Assembly: GCA_903837285.1 (NCBI GenBank)
Contig: CAILUD010000099.1
Location: 16,544-80,543, forward strand
Source: an uncultured Bacteroidota bacterium
GTDB lineage: Bacteria; Bacteroidota; Bacteroidia; Bacteroidales; GWA2-32-17
DNA: 64,000 nt
Reading direction: 5' to 3'
The translations under genes and the position numbers were made by a program. Below the pieces are notes generated by a model, which worked only from the letters and a program-made list of their open reading frames with translations, did not search any database and had not been told where the DNA came from. This document shows positions 50,400 through 59,556 of this stretch, piece after piece (within the stretch, counting starts at the first letter, position 1; each line of letters opens with the position of its first letter).

Positions 50400-51851
50400 T
50401 TAAAGTTTTATTGGAATACCACGATAAAAATCAAGAATTTTAATTCTAAAAACATATTCATATTTTGCTTTGATAAGCTCTGAACGTGCTTTTACAAGGT
50501 TATTTTTTGACATATTAAAATCAACAGAATTAATCATTCCAACATCAAATTTTTGTTGAATGTAACGAAATGATTCCTCTGATGCTGAAACAGATTTTTT
50601 AGCAGCTAAATATTTTTTTATAGAAGCTGTTGCATCTGCATAGGCTTGTTGAATTTCTTTTTGTAATTGTTTTTCTGCAAGATCATAAGAGTATTTTGAG
50701 TTAAGAGCACCTATTTTTGCTGAGCTTATAGAATAATTTGATTGCCAGTTGTTAAATATTGGAATGTTTAAATTAAAAGAAATACTCTTGCTCACATTAT
50801 CTTTTAATTGATTACTAAAAGATGGTGTATTGTAATTATAGGTGAAAGAAGGAGAATAAACTTCATAAAGAGGAACTTGATTTGCATCAACTGCCCATCC
50901 AGAGAATACCTGAGTTGGCATAATGTCGGTAATAGACTGTCGTTGTGATGAATATCCTGAAGCATATACGCCACTTAAAGTTAAGCGTGGACTTCTGTAA
51001 CCTTTTGCAATTGCAAATCCTTTTTCGGCACTTTTCATTCTTAATTCTGCGCTTTTTATCTGAGGAAGTTTTTGAAGAGCTTCCTGAAAAATTTCTTCGG
51101 GTGTTGTAAAAGCAAAACTTGTTTCAGGTTCTGGAATTAAAGGTTTTTCAATATTAAAACTATCCGTAAATCCAAGTTCCAGTAATTGATTTAATGTTAA
51201 ATACGACATTGAAAGTTGGTTTTCGGCACTTACTAATTGCATTTCATCGGCAGCTAATTGCGATTGCATCTCAAGATAATTTCCTTGTGCAATACTTCCT
51301 GCTTCAAATAATTTTCTATTTCTTTCTGATTGTGCTTTTGATAACTCTACTTGATTTTGTGCAACGTATAAAAGCTCGTCGCTAAAAAGTATTTGTAAAA
51401 ATGAAGATGCAATATTTAATGAAATATCATTTCGCGCTTTTTGTAAATCTTCTAACCCGGCTTGAAAATTTAGTGAACTTTGTTGCAAAGTATTAATATT
51501 TTGAAAACCATTAAAAAGTGTAATTGAACTTGATAGTGAAAAGTTATTTGAACTTACATTACTTTCTGCAAATTGATTAGTTAAAGGATCAATTGAGCGA
51601 CCAAGAGAGTAATTCTGACTAGCCGACCCATTTAAATTTGGAAGAAAAGACATTTTACTTCTAAGGTAAGCAGCATTTGCATTTTTGGTTGTTAACTCTT
51701 GAATTTTAACCTGAATATTATTTTCAATCGCATAGTTGATGCATTTTTCTAACGACCATTTTTCCTGAGCACTTGCACCAGAGTAACAAATAATTATCAA
51801 TAAAAAAACTAATGTCTTGATAATGTACATATAACGTAATTTATAATTCAT
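50400..51851 (-). CDS. TolC-family outer membrane efflux protein
   Basis: The export channel of about 483 residues has a signal peptide ending YSGASAQ. Two homologous TolC repeats follow, with helical stretches such as WSLEKCINYAIENNIQVKIQ and the repeat junction FQEALQKLPQIKSAELRMKS. The last repeat ends KNNLVKARSELIKAKYEYVF. I use the ATG at 51851; a GTG four codons upstream and an ATG at 51830 are possible. It forms a two-gene unit with the HlyD-type adaptor. Confidence 0.9.
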   Translation of the reverse strand: MNYKLRYMYIIKTLVFLLIIICYSGASAQEKWSLEKCINYAIENNIQVKIQELTTKNANAAYLRSKMSFLPNLNGSASQNYSLGRSIDPLTNQFAESNVSSNNFSLSSSITLFNGFQNINTLQQSSLNFQAGLEDLQKARNDISLNIASSFLQILFSDELLYVAQNQVELSKAQSERNRKLFEAGSIAQGNYLEMQSQLAADEMQLVSAENQLSMSYLTLNQLLELGFTDSFNIEKPLIPEPETSFAFTTPEEIFQEALQKLPQIKSAELRMKSAEKGFAIAKGYRSPRLTLSGVYASGYSSQRQSITDIMPTQVFSGWAVDANQVPLYEVYSPSFTYNYNTPSFSNQLKDNVSKSISFNLNIPIFNNWQSNYSISSAKIGALNSKYSYDLAEKQLQKEIQQAYADATASIKKYLAAKKSVSASEESFRYIQQKFDVGMINSVDFNMSKNNLVKARSELIKAKYEYVFRIKILDFYRGIPIKL

Positions 51852-51992
51852 AAAGATAAACACAATAGTTTTAAATTTTATTTAAAGTCGTTTAGAAAAG
51901 TTTTTTTAACAAATGGACACATATAATATTTTGAATTTATAAATTCGCAATCACATTATTTTTAATATTTTTACTCTATAAATTTATAAACT

Positions 51993-52439
51993 ATGAAATC
52001 TAAAATTTTGGCTTTATTTATTTGTTGTTCTATGTTTGCTTGTCAGTCACCAACAGCAGTAACCGTGGATGTTCAAAAGTGCAAAGCGGAAATTCTTCAG
52101 ACAGAAAAAGATTTTGAAAAAATGGCTTCCGAAAAAGGAATTAAAGAAGCATTTCTTTTTTATGCCTCAGATTCTGTTGCTATGAATAGGTTTAATCTTA
52201 TTTATAAAGGTAAAAAGCAGGTAAATTTATATTTTGATTATGTAAAAATGAATGATGCTCAATTAAACTGGACTCCTTCTTTTGTTGATGTAGCTTCATC
52301 GGGAGATATGGGTTATACTTATGGCAAATACACTTATACTCACAAAGATTCAACAGGAAAAACAGTTGAAAACAAAGGTGTATTCCATACAGTTTGGAAA
52401 AAACAAGCTGACGGTAACTGGAAATTTGTTTGGGATTAG
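51993..52439 (+). CDS. Small lipoprotein, SnoaL/DUF4440-like (NTF2 fold)
   Basis: This 148-residue protein has a lipoprotein signal (SMFAC, C17). An NTF2-like domain follows: KAEILQTEKDFEKMASEKGI, EAFLFYASDSVAMNRFNLIY, and the C-terminal YTYTHKDSTGKTVENKGVFH leading to TVWKKQADGNWKFVWD. This matches the DUF4440 pattern of small, often secreted proteins with an open cone-shaped pocket. The ligand is unknown. It is monocistronic. Confidence 0.82.
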   Translation: MKSKILALFICCSMFACQSPTAVTVDVQKCKAEILQTEKDFEKMASEKGIKEAFLFYASDSVAMNRFNLIYKGKKQVNLYFDYVKMNDAQLNWTPSFVDVASSGDMGYTYGKYTYTHKDSTGKTVENKGVFHTVWKKQADGNWKFVWD

Positions 52440-52444
52440 TGTTT

Positions 52445-52466
52445 AATTAAGCGAGAGCGCTTAATT
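52445..52466 (+). terminator. Hairpin after the DUF4440-like gene, possible terminator
   Basis: AATTAAGCG (52445-52453) and CGCTTAATT (52458-52466) form a perfect 9-bp stem with an AGAG loop, 6 nt after the stop codon. The following T-run is weak, so terminator function is likely but not certain. Confidence 0.55.
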
Positions 52467-52526
52467 CATTTAATGTCTAACTGTGAAATGTGTCCATGCT
52501 CAATAAAATGTGTTTACTAAAATGAG

Positions 52527-52548
52527 ATTGCGGCTCATGGGCCGCAAT
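52527..52548. repeat. ATTGCGGC palindromic repeat
   Basis: ATTGCGGC (52527-52534) and GCCGCAAT (52541-52548) flank a TCATGG loop, followed by GAC. The reverse complement reads GTCATTGCGGCC, a relative of the GTCAT-type repeats found elsewhere in the window. Confidence 0.55.
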
Positions 52549-52582
52549 GACGAATATTTGGTCTAAATTATAATCCCTAATT

Positions 52583-52606
52583 GTGCAAAGCGTCTATGCT
52601 TTGTAC
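52583..52606. repeat. GTGCAAAGC/GCTTTGTAC hairpin
   Basis: GTGCAAAGC (52583-52591) pairs with GCTTTGTAC (52598-52606) except for one base. The loop is GTCTAT. It stands between the DUF4440-like gene and gltX and has no coding role that I can see. Confidence 0.5.
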
Positions 52607-52673
52607 TTAAATTTTAGACAATTTTCACAATTTAAACTATTATTTTTTAATAGCTGTTTCAATTCACCGTATC

Positions 52674-52698
52674 TATGGTCTGTGACGCACAGACCATA
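52674..52698. terminator. Perfect hairpin at the gltX 3' end
   Basis: TATGGTCTGTG (52674-52684) and CACAGACCATA (52688-52698) form an 11-bp stem with an ACG loop, 3 bp after the gltX stop. On the gltX strand no T-run follows, while a T-rich tract follows on the plus strand inside gltX, so its use as a terminator for gltX is uncertain. Confidence 0.45.
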
Positions 52699-52700
52699 AT

Positions 52701-54221
52701 TTAACTTATTTTTTTAACTGCGTTTTCAATTCTACTTATAATTTCCTCTTTACATAACAACTCGACTATTTCAAACATACCTGGACCCGAAGTTGTTCCT
52801 ACAACTGCAATTCTGAAAGGAGTCATTACCTGTCCCAATCCAATATTTTTTGATTCAAAATGAGTTTTTACTTTTTCTTCGAGTTGATGAGGTTCTAAAG
52901 ATTCTGCAGAAGAAATAATTTCTTTTAGTTCATTAAGTATTGATGGTGTTTCTGGTTTCCAACGTTTTTTTATTGCTTCTGCATCGTAACTTTCGGGAGC
53001 TTTAAAAAAGAAAATACTTTCTTTTAAAATATCTTTTACAAAAGTTGCACGTTCTTTTAACAATTCGCAAATTTTTTCAATTAAAGAAATTTCTGCATTA
53101 ATACCTTGCTTTTCAAACTCCGGCTTAAGCATTAATGCCAGTTCGCTTTTGCTCTTTACTATTAAATATTGATGATTAAACCATTTTGTTTTATCGGGAT
53201 CGAAGCGTGAACCTGCTTTTCCAACTCTTTCCAAAACAAAAATTTCACACAATTGTTCCAATGAAAAAATTTCCTGTTCGGTTCCAGGATTCCATCCTAA
53301 AAGCGATAACATATTAACAAATGCTTCTGGAAAATATCCACTTTCGCGATAACCCGAATAAATTTCTCCTTCGGCTGTTTTCCAGTCCGTAGGAAATACA
53401 GGAAATCCTAATTTATCGCCATCTCTTTTGCTGAGTTTTCCTTTTCCATCTGGTTTTAAAATTAGTGGTAAATGTGCAAATTCTGGCATTGTGTTATCCC
53501 AACCAAATGCGCGATATAACAAAACGTGCAATGGTAATGATGGAAGCCATTCTTCGCCACGAATAACATGAGAAATTTCCATTAAATGATCATCAACAAT
53601 ATTTGCTAAATGATATGTTGGCATTCTGTCTGATTTGTATAAAACTTTATCGTCAAGTGTATTTGTGTTTACTTCAACTTTGCCACGAATTATATCATTC
53701 ATATGAACAATTTCGTTTTCGGGCATTTTAAAACGTATAACATAATGCACGCCAGATGCTAAAAGTTCTTTAACTTCACTTTCCTGAAGCGTTAAGCTGT
53801 TTCGCATATTTTTACGAGTAAAAACATCGTATTGAAACTGCTGTTTAAGTGCTTCTTTTTCTTTTCTTATACTATCAAGTTCTTCTGGCGTATCAAACGC
53901 ATAGTAAGCGTTTCCGCAGTTTATTAAAGTATCGGCATATTGGTGATAAATTTCTTTGCGGTCGGATTGACGGTAAGGTCCGTAATCGCCACCTTTTACA
54001 ACATCTTCGTCGAAATTTATTCCGCACCATTTTAATGATTCAATTATATATTCTTCGGCTCCGGCAACATATCTTGTTTGGTCGGTATCTTCAATACGCA
54101 GTATTAATTTGCCATTATTCTTTTTGGCAAAAAGATAATTGAATAATGCTGTACGAACACCACCAACATGCAATGGACCTGTTGGACTTGGAGCAAAACG
54201 AACACGAACTGGACGACTCAT
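52701..54221 (-). CDS. gltX: Glutamyl-tRNA synthetase
   Basis: This class I synthetase of 506 residues charges tRNA-Glu. The HIGH-type motif is in FAPSPTGPLHVGGVRTALFN, and the KMSKS equivalent is KGKLSKRDGDKLGFPVF. The region FDTPEELDSIRKEKEALKQQ is the usual stem-contact insertion. I use the ATG at 54221 (MSRPVRVRFAPSPTG), because the alternative upstream start is TTG and the family begins here. A TATTTTTG box lies just upstream (54244-54237), without a clear -33 partner. GltX in Bacteroidota can serve glutamate and, in some organisms, glutamine tRNAs; this cannot be told here. Confidence 0.95.
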   Translation of the reverse strand: MSRPVRVRFAPSPTGPLHVGGVRTALFNYLFAKKNNGKLILRIEDTDQTRYVAGAEEYIIESLKWCGINFDEDVVKGGDYGPYRQSDRKEIYHQYADTLINCGNAYYAFDTPEELDSIRKEKEALKQQFQYDVFTRKNMRNSLTLQESEVKELLASGVHYVIRFKMPENEIVHMNDIIRGKVEVNTNTLDDKVLYKSDRMPTYHLANIVDDHLMEISHVIRGEEWLPSLPLHVLLYRAFGWDNTMPEFAHLPLILKPDGKGKLSKRDGDKLGFPVFPTDWKTAEGEIYSGYRESGYFPEAFVNMLSLLGWNPGTEQEIFSLEQLCEIFVLERVGKAGSRFDPDKTKWFNHQYLIVKSKSELALMLKPEFEKQGINAEISLIEKICELLKERATFVKDILKESIFFFKAPESYDAEAIKKRWKPETPSILNELKEIISSAESLEPHQLEEKVKTHFESKNIGLGQVMTPFRIAVVGTTSGPGMFEIVELLCKEEIISRIENAVKKIS

Positions 54222-54430
54222 AAAATTTATTTTTTGCAAAAATAGTTATTTTTTTGTCTAGTTACAGTTTTAAATAAAAAGTAAAAATTCATTTCAGTAG
54301 AAACTGCAATTTGTTAGGAAACTCATACATTGTGTTAGGAAACTCGTTCTTGTTTTTAGTTATTACTGAAAGTAATATTGTATTGCGCAAACAAGAGAAT
54401 AATTATACATATATAAAAAAACAAAAAGCT

Positions 54431-56542
54431 ATGAAAACAATTATTTTTTCAATTTGTTTAATACTAATATCAGCATTAAGTTATTCGCAATGGACTTGGC
54501 AAAATCCATTGCCACAGGGAAACACACTAACTTCAATTTATTTTACAGATGTTAATACAGGTTATGCTGTAGGTAATTATGGCACTATAATAAAAACTAC
54601 CGATGGAGGTTTAACCTGGACGCTAAAAACAGATGTGGTTAATACTTTTAGAATCAATGCTGTTTTTTTTATAGATGACAATAATGGTTATGCTGTAGGT
54701 TGGTCTGGACTTGTGCTTAAAACTATAGATGCAGGAGAGCATTGGACGAGTTCAATGGCAGGAATTGGTAATAATTTAAATTCTGTTTATTTTACAAATG
54801 TCAATACCGGATATGTAGTTGGTGATAATGGAAAAATCCTTAAAACAACCAATGCCGGAATAAGCTGGTTTACTTTATCAAGCGGAATAACTGAAAATCT
54901 CAATTCAATTATTTTTACAGATGCTAATACGGGATATGTAGTTGGATGGTCTGGCAAAATTTTAAAAACAATAAATGCAGGTTTATCATGGGAATTACAA
55001 TATGAAAATTTAACTTATATGTTTTATTCGATTTGTTTCACTGATGTAAATATAGGATATGCTGTAGGTCATAATGGCAGCAATGGGATTATACTTAAAA
55101 CCACCAACGCTGGTTTATCATGGGTAGAGCAAATTAATGGTACAACTAAACCATTATCCTCAATATATTTCACAGATACTAATAACGGTTATGCATTAGG
55201 CAATAATGCATACCCTTATGATCAAAATGGAATAGTATTAAAAACTACTGATGGAGGTACTACATGGACAGAACAATCAAATGGAACATTGAGTCCTTTA
55301 ATTTCACTCTACTTTGTAGATTCAAATAATGGATATGCGGCAGGTTGGAATGGAAGCATTATAAAAACAACTGATGCGGGAAATACCTGGTCTGTGTATT
55401 CAAATAGTAAAACAAGTTATTTAAATTCTGTGTTTTTTACCGATATTAATAATGGATATGCTGTAGGATGCGATAAAACAATTCTAAAAACAATAAATGG
55501 TGGTACAAATTGGACAGAACAAACATGTGGAATAAATTATTGTTATTGTTTAACTTCTGTTTATTTCCCAAATGCTTTTACAGGTTTTATTGTTGGTATG
55601 GGTGGAACTATTCTTAAAACAACTGATGCAGGAAATAACTGGACAAAAATGTTATGTCCTTCTTATGAATATTTATACTCAGTCTTTTTTAATGATGTAA
55701 ATAATGGATTTGCTGTTGGAACAAATGGAACAATTTTGAAAACTATTGATGCTGGTATTAATTGGAACATTCAATCAAGTGGAACGATGGCTCAATTAAA
55801 TTCAGTTTTTTTTACGAACTCTAATACTGGTTATATAGTAGGTAATAATGGAACTATTCTTAAAACAACAGATGGTGGTAATAACTGGTACTCAATATAT
55901 GCAGGTTCTTTGGATCAATACTCCTCAGTTTTTTTTATTGACTCTAATATTGGTTATGTTTCTGGTTCTAGTTATAGTAACGGTTATGGTGGCATTGTTC
56001 TCAAGACTATAGATGCTGGTGCAAACTGGATAGTACAAAACAATATTTCAAATAATCTTCTGACATCAATATATTTCACTGATTCAAATAATGGTTATGT
56101 TGTAAGTGTAGTAGGAGAGATTTTAAAAACTACTAATTCAGGGAATTCATGGACAGTAATGCAAACTATTAATAGTTGTCCAAATTTATATTCAGTTTTC
56201 TTTACAGATTCTAATACTGGCTACACAGTTGGAGAAGGTGGGACAATTTTAAAAACTGCAAATGGTGGTGTAAGTTATGTTGAAGAAGCCCAAATTCAAG
56301 AATCAGAAATCAGTATTTATCCTAACCCGGCAATTGATATAATAACAATATCTACAAAAGAAATTTCCAAAGAAATGCACATAAGTGTTTTCGATATTCA
56401 AGGAAAAGAAATTATTACTAAAAAGTTTTTGAATAAAAATATCATAGATTTAAATGTAAGTGATTTAATAAATGGTATTTATTTGGTTAAAATTCAAACA
56501 GAAAATGGTGTTGAAAATAAAAAGTTGATTCTTAATAAATAG
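54431..56542 (+). CDS. T9SS-secreted protein of 14 YCF48-like propeller repeats
   Basis: From the ATG at 54431 the protein has 703 residues with a signal peptide (about 1-19, ending ALSYSQ). I count 14 repeats of about 40-45 residues with the pattern LxSVYFTDxNTGYxVGxxGxILKTxDGGxxW, for example TSIYFTDVNTGYAVGNYGTI and NSVFFTNSNTGYIVGNNGTI. Fourteen repeats fit two seven-bladed propellers of the YCF48/photosystem-stability-like or Asp-box type. The C-terminal T9SS domain is SIYPNPAIDIITIS ... ENKKLILNK. It is exported by T9SS; the ligand is unknown. An ATG 120 nt upstream would add a non-signal extension and is rejected. Confidence 0.88.
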   Translation: MKTIIFSICLILISALSYSQWTWQNPLPQGNTLTSIYFTDVNTGYAVGNYGTIIKTTDGGLTWTLKTDVVNTFRINAVFFIDDNNGYAVGWSGLVLKTIDAGEHWTSSMAGIGNNLNSVYFTNVNTGYVVGDNGKILKTTNAGISWFTLSSGITENLNSIIFTDANTGYVVGWSGKILKTINAGLSWELQYENLTYMFYSICFTDVNIGYAVGHNGSNGIILKTTNAGLSWVEQINGTTKPLSSIYFTDTNNGYALGNNAYPYDQNGIVLKTTDGGTTWTEQSNGTLSPLISLYFVDSNNGYAAGWNGSIIKTTDAGNTWSVYSNSKTSYLNSVFFTDINNGYAVGCDKTILKTINGGTNWTEQTCGINYCYCLTSVYFPNAFTGFIVGMGGTILKTTDAGNNWTKMLCPSYEYLYSVFFNDVNNGFAVGTNGTILKTIDAGINWNIQSSGTMAQLNSVFFTNSNTGYIVGNNGTILKTTDGGNNWYSIYAGSLDQYSSVFFIDSNIGYVSGSSYSNGYGGIVLKTIDAGANWIVQNNISNNLLTSIYFTDSNNGYVVSVVGEILKTTNSGNSWTVMQTINSCPNLYSVFFTDSNTGYTVGEGGTILKTANGGVSYVEEAQIQESEISIYPNPAIDIITISTKEISKEMHISVFDIQGKEIITKKFLNKNIIDLNVSDLINGIYLVKIQTENGVENKKLILNK

Positions 56543-56567
56543 TTGGTTTTCTAGTATATGTTTTTTT

Positions 56568-56600
56568 CTGTCAAGGTCGTAAGGCCTTGGCAGATTTTTA
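56568..56600 (+). terminator. Terminator after the 14-repeat gene
   Basis: CTGTCAAGG (56568-56576) pairs with CCTTGGCAG (56585-56593) with one G-T wobble, followed by ATTTTTATTT. It lies 25 nt after the stop codon. Confidence 0.75.
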
Positions 56601-56617
56601 TTTAAATTCACTAATTC

Positions 56618-56643
56618 TCTGGTTCGTGTCTTGACGAACCAGA
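56618..56643. repeat. Perfect 10-bp hairpin between convergent genes
   Basis: TCTGGTTCGT (56618-56627) and ACGAACCAGA (56634-56643) flank a GTCTTG loop. It lies between the convergent 14-repeat and 7-repeat genes. On the minus strand it could end the 875-residue gene, though T-rich sequence is weak there. Confidence 0.55.
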
Positions 56644-56688
56644 AAGATGCGTATTGTTACAAAACTGCGTTTAAATTATTTTATTAAT

Positions 56689-59316
56689 CTAATTTTTTAT
56701 AAATTTTGTAAAATATACTTTGTCTTTTGTGCTTATTTTAATTGTATAAATGCCTTTAGTATAATCTTGAATATTAATTTCTAATAGCTCATTTTTGGGA
56801 GTAATAGTTTTTATGAATTTTCCTTCGATTGAGAAAATTTCAATACTTCTGGTAAACTCAGGTAGATTAATCCAAATCAGATTATTTGCAGGATTTGGAA
56901 AAGTTAATATTTTTTGAATTTGTATAATGTTTAGGAATGATACTGTAGAAACAAAAGTGTTATGTGTAGAATTTGTTACGACTGCAGGGTTGTAATCAAA
57001 AAAGATGTATGCTTTATTTTCAACTACCGTAGAATCTGCCAAGCCAAGTTTGGGCTTAATACTAAACTTAACAAATCCCTGGCTTCCAAAATTGTTTACA
57101 TTACTATCTGGAAGCAATATGTTATAAAAAGTAAAAACTATTTCTCTATTGTTATTAATTTGATAAGTAACAGGGTGACTGCTGGTTAAAATCTGAAATG
57201 TTTCGATATTAAAATTTGTATTAATAGTGTCACGAATTACAACTTTAAATGCAGTATCAGTACCTGTGTTTTGAAAACGAATTGTGTAAGTTAATTTTGT
57301 GTTATGTAATACCAGTCCTTCTTGCCCAATTCCTATTGGCGACACTACTTTATCATTTGGATCGTAAGAACCTGTTACTATTTGATAAAGCGTGTCATAA
57401 TTATTTGCTACATTACTGTCTGGCAATAATGGTGTTACCCAAGCATTAGAAAATAATGAGTCGCCAAAGTGAATCGTATCAGCTTGCATATGAAAATTTG
57501 CTCTGATTATATGACTTGTTCCAGGTCCCAATAAAATATTATTCCAGGTTAGAGTATTTCCAACTTGTATAGTAGGAGTTTCGGAACTATTGTTAAACGA
57601 AATTAAAGAATCATAGGCAAAATTTAAGTCAACATTTTCGGTTACTGTTCCCCAGTTTTTAACTGATAACCAATAATCCGTGTCAAAACCTGGCCTTATA
57701 GGTGAACCGCTTATATAAACAGCTTTATCATGAGTATTTAGTTTTGATTTAACTGCAAAATTTAGTGAATCTATATTTTGTGATAAACTGTCAAAAGAAA
57801 TTTGATAGTTGTACAAATTGTTAGTAGAATACCAGTATGATTGCGGAAGATATGAAACCGAATAATTTCCGGTATCGGCGGATGCAAAATAATAAGTTCC
57901 ATCATTATTTGAAATCGCATAATCTGGACCTGGTGATAACCTAACCATTTGACCACTTATTCCTTGTTCGTTATTATCACAAATTCCATTATTGTTTAGG
58001 TCGTTAAATACCTTTCCAGATATTGAAGGAAAAACTAATTTTATAACCCAAATATCACGATTTCCGTGGTTAGAATAAACATCACCATCAAAAGAAGTAG
58101 TAGAACCAGCCAGTACCATTTCCTTTTCAGAAATTAAAACAGGAATAAAGTAATTATCATCTAAACTACCTCCTATACATTTCTGCCATTTAAGGTTTAA
58201 TAAAGAATCTGTTTTTAAAATCCAAATATCAGAATTGCCACCATGAAATCCTGTAACATCTCCATCGATAGAGTTAGTTCCACCTGTTGCAAAAAATCCA
58301 TTATCCTGGGTGCTATTTATTGACGTACAAAAATCAGCATTAAATCCACCAAAACATTTTTGATTAGTAATATTACCTATAGAATCCGTTAAAAAAATTG
58401 TCATATCAAAATCTCCATGGTTACCTATGATGTCGCCATTAGTAGAGTTTGTGGATAATCCAACAAGGTATTTTTTATTTGATAATTCTTTTACAGATAG
58501 ACCTCTATCATCATTAGTTCCACCAATGCATTTCTGCCATTGAAGATTTCCTGTTGAATCCGTTTTTACCAGCCAACTATCGTAAAAACCATGAAACTGA
58601 GTAACTTGGCCATCATTTGAACTAGTCCATCCGGAAATAATATAGCCTTTGTCGCTTGTTTGTTGAACTTCAGTTGCTCCATCATGAAAACTTCCCCCAA
58701 AACATTTCTGCCATTGAATATTTCCTGCTATATCTAATTTAACCATCCATAAATCTTCATCGCCATGATTTCCTGAAATATCTCCATTATTTAACTCAGC
58801 ATTTCCAACAAAAACATATCCACCATCAGCTAATTGAATAATATCACGAGCTTGATCATTTCCTATACCTCCAAAACATTTCTGCCATTGAATATTGCCT
58901 ATAGAATCTAATTTTACTATCCAGCAATCTGAATTCATACTGTGGTTTCCTGAAACATCTCCATCGTTTGAATTAGTATAACCTGCAATAATAAATCCAT
59001 GATCTTTTGTTACAAATATTGAACCTGGATAATCATAGCTACTACCACCAAAACTTTTTTCCCACTCTAAATTACCTGATGAATTTAATTTAATAACCCA
59101 AATATCAAAATAACCCTTAATAATTGACACATCTCCATTTGTAGAGTTGGTGCTGCCAATCATGACAAAACCACCATCCCAACATTTTTTAATAGAATAA
59201 GTCTCCTCTGTTGAACTTCCTCCAAAAGAATTTTGCCATTGAATAACAGACTGAGAAAAGAGATTGTTAAAAACAAATAGAATAACAATAGTAAGAAAGT
59301 TATATTTTAGTTTCAT
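56689..59316 (-). CDS. T9SS-secreted 7-repeat propeller protein with SdrD-like and DUF7619-like domains
   Basis: This 875-residue protein has a signal peptide (about 1-21, ending NLFSQ). Seven repeats of about 55-60 residues follow (residues about 25-430). The motif is QWQKCFGGxxxDxxxxIxxxxDGGFxxxGxTxSxDGDVxxxHGxxDxWxVKxDSxGN, so seven repeats fit one seven-bladed propeller. A prealbumin/SdrD-B-like domain starts at ISGKVFNDLNNNGICDNNEQ (about 432). A DUF7619-like region has YTIRFQNTGTDTAFKVVIRD (about 680). The T9SS domain ends at YTIKISTKDKVYFTKFIKN. Likely a surface or secreted adhesin-like protein; the ligand is unknown. Confidence 0.86.
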   Translation of the reverse strand: MKLKYNFLTIVILFVFNNLFSQSVIQWQNSFGGSSTEETYSIKKCWDGGFVMIGSTNSTNGDVSIIKGYFDIWVIKLNSSGNLEWEKSFGGSSYDYPGSIFVTKDHGFIIAGYTNSNDGDVSGNHSMNSDCWIVKLDSIGNIQWQKCFGGIGNDQARDIIQLADGGYVFVGNAELNNGDISGNHGDEDLWMVKLDIAGNIQWQKCFGGSFHDGATEVQQTSDKGYIISGWTSSNDGQVTQFHGFYDSWLVKTDSTGNLQWQKCIGGTNDDRGLSVKELSNKKYLVGLSTNSTNGDIIGNHGDFDMTIFLTDSIGNITNQKCFGGFNADFCTSINSTQDNGFFATGGTNSIDGDVTGFHGGNSDIWILKTDSLLNLKWQKCIGGSLDDNYFIPVLISEKEMVLAGSTTSFDGDVYSNHGNRDIWVIKLVFPSISGKVFNDLNNNGICDNNEQGISGQMVRLSPGPDYAISNNDGTYYFASADTGNYSVSYLPQSYWYSTNNLYNYQISFDSLSQNIDSLNFAVKSKLNTHDKAVYISGSPIRPGFDTDYWLSVKNWGTVTENVDLNFAYDSLISFNNSSETPTIQVGNTLTWNNILLGPGTSHIIRANFHMQADTIHFGDSLFSNAWVTPLLPDSNVANNYDTLYQIVTGSYDPNDKVVSPIGIGQEGLVLHNTKLTYTIRFQNTGTDTAFKVVIRDTINTNFNIETFQILTSSHPVTYQINNNREIVFTFYNILLPDSNVNNFGSQGFVKFSIKPKLGLADSTVVENKAYIFFDYNPAVVTNSTHNTFVSTVSFLNIIQIQKILTFPNPANNLIWINLPEFTRSIEIFSIEGKFIKTITPKNELLEINIQDYTKGIYTIKISTKDKVYFTKFIKN

Positions 59317-59405
59317 AAATAATATTATTTATACAAAGTTATTAAATGTTTGATGCTTTTAGATTAATAATCAGTTATTTTTATTTTATAAACTTTGGAT
59401 TATTT

Positions 59406-59423
59406 TCAGGTCGAAAGACCTGA
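59406..59423. repeat. TCAGGTC-GAAA-GACCTGA hairpin
   Basis: A perfect 7-bp stem with a GAAA tetraloop. GNRA loops are very stable in RNA, so this may be a terminator or processing hairpin in either direction. Confidence 0.6.
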
Positions 59424-59480
59424 CATCAATTAAGTCTCTTTAAACTCCATTTTACTAGAATTTTGTATATTTGTTTGAGT

Positions 59481-59511
59481 CACTTTGAGGCCACCGTGGT
59501 GGATCAAAGTG
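59481..59511. repeat. Long palindrome CACTTTGA...TCAAAGTG
   Basis: CACTTTGA (59481-59488) pairs with TCAAAGTG (59504-59511), and inside it CCACC (59491-59495) pairs with GGTGG (59498-59502). The near-perfect symmetry would fit a cruciform, an operator or a hairpin RNA. It lies 131 nt before the sigma gene. Confidence 0.6.
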
Positions 59512-59531
59512 TGTCGTGAAATGAACTTAGC

Positions 59532-59556
59532 CATGCTTCGAGGACCTCAGCATGAC
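59532..59556. repeat. GTCATGCTGAGG-type intergenic repeat (minus orientation)
   Basis: The reverse complement reads GTCATGCTGAGGTCCTCGAA then GCATG, an imperfect palindrome (ATGCT...AGCAT with inner GAGG/CCTC). It belongs to the family at 6931, 48183 and 63630-63925. Confidence 0.6.

Noticed and set aside
54311..54430. N-terminal extension of the 14-repeat gene from an upstream ATG.
   Set aside because: It lacks a signal peptide and precedes the clear secretion signal starting at 54431.
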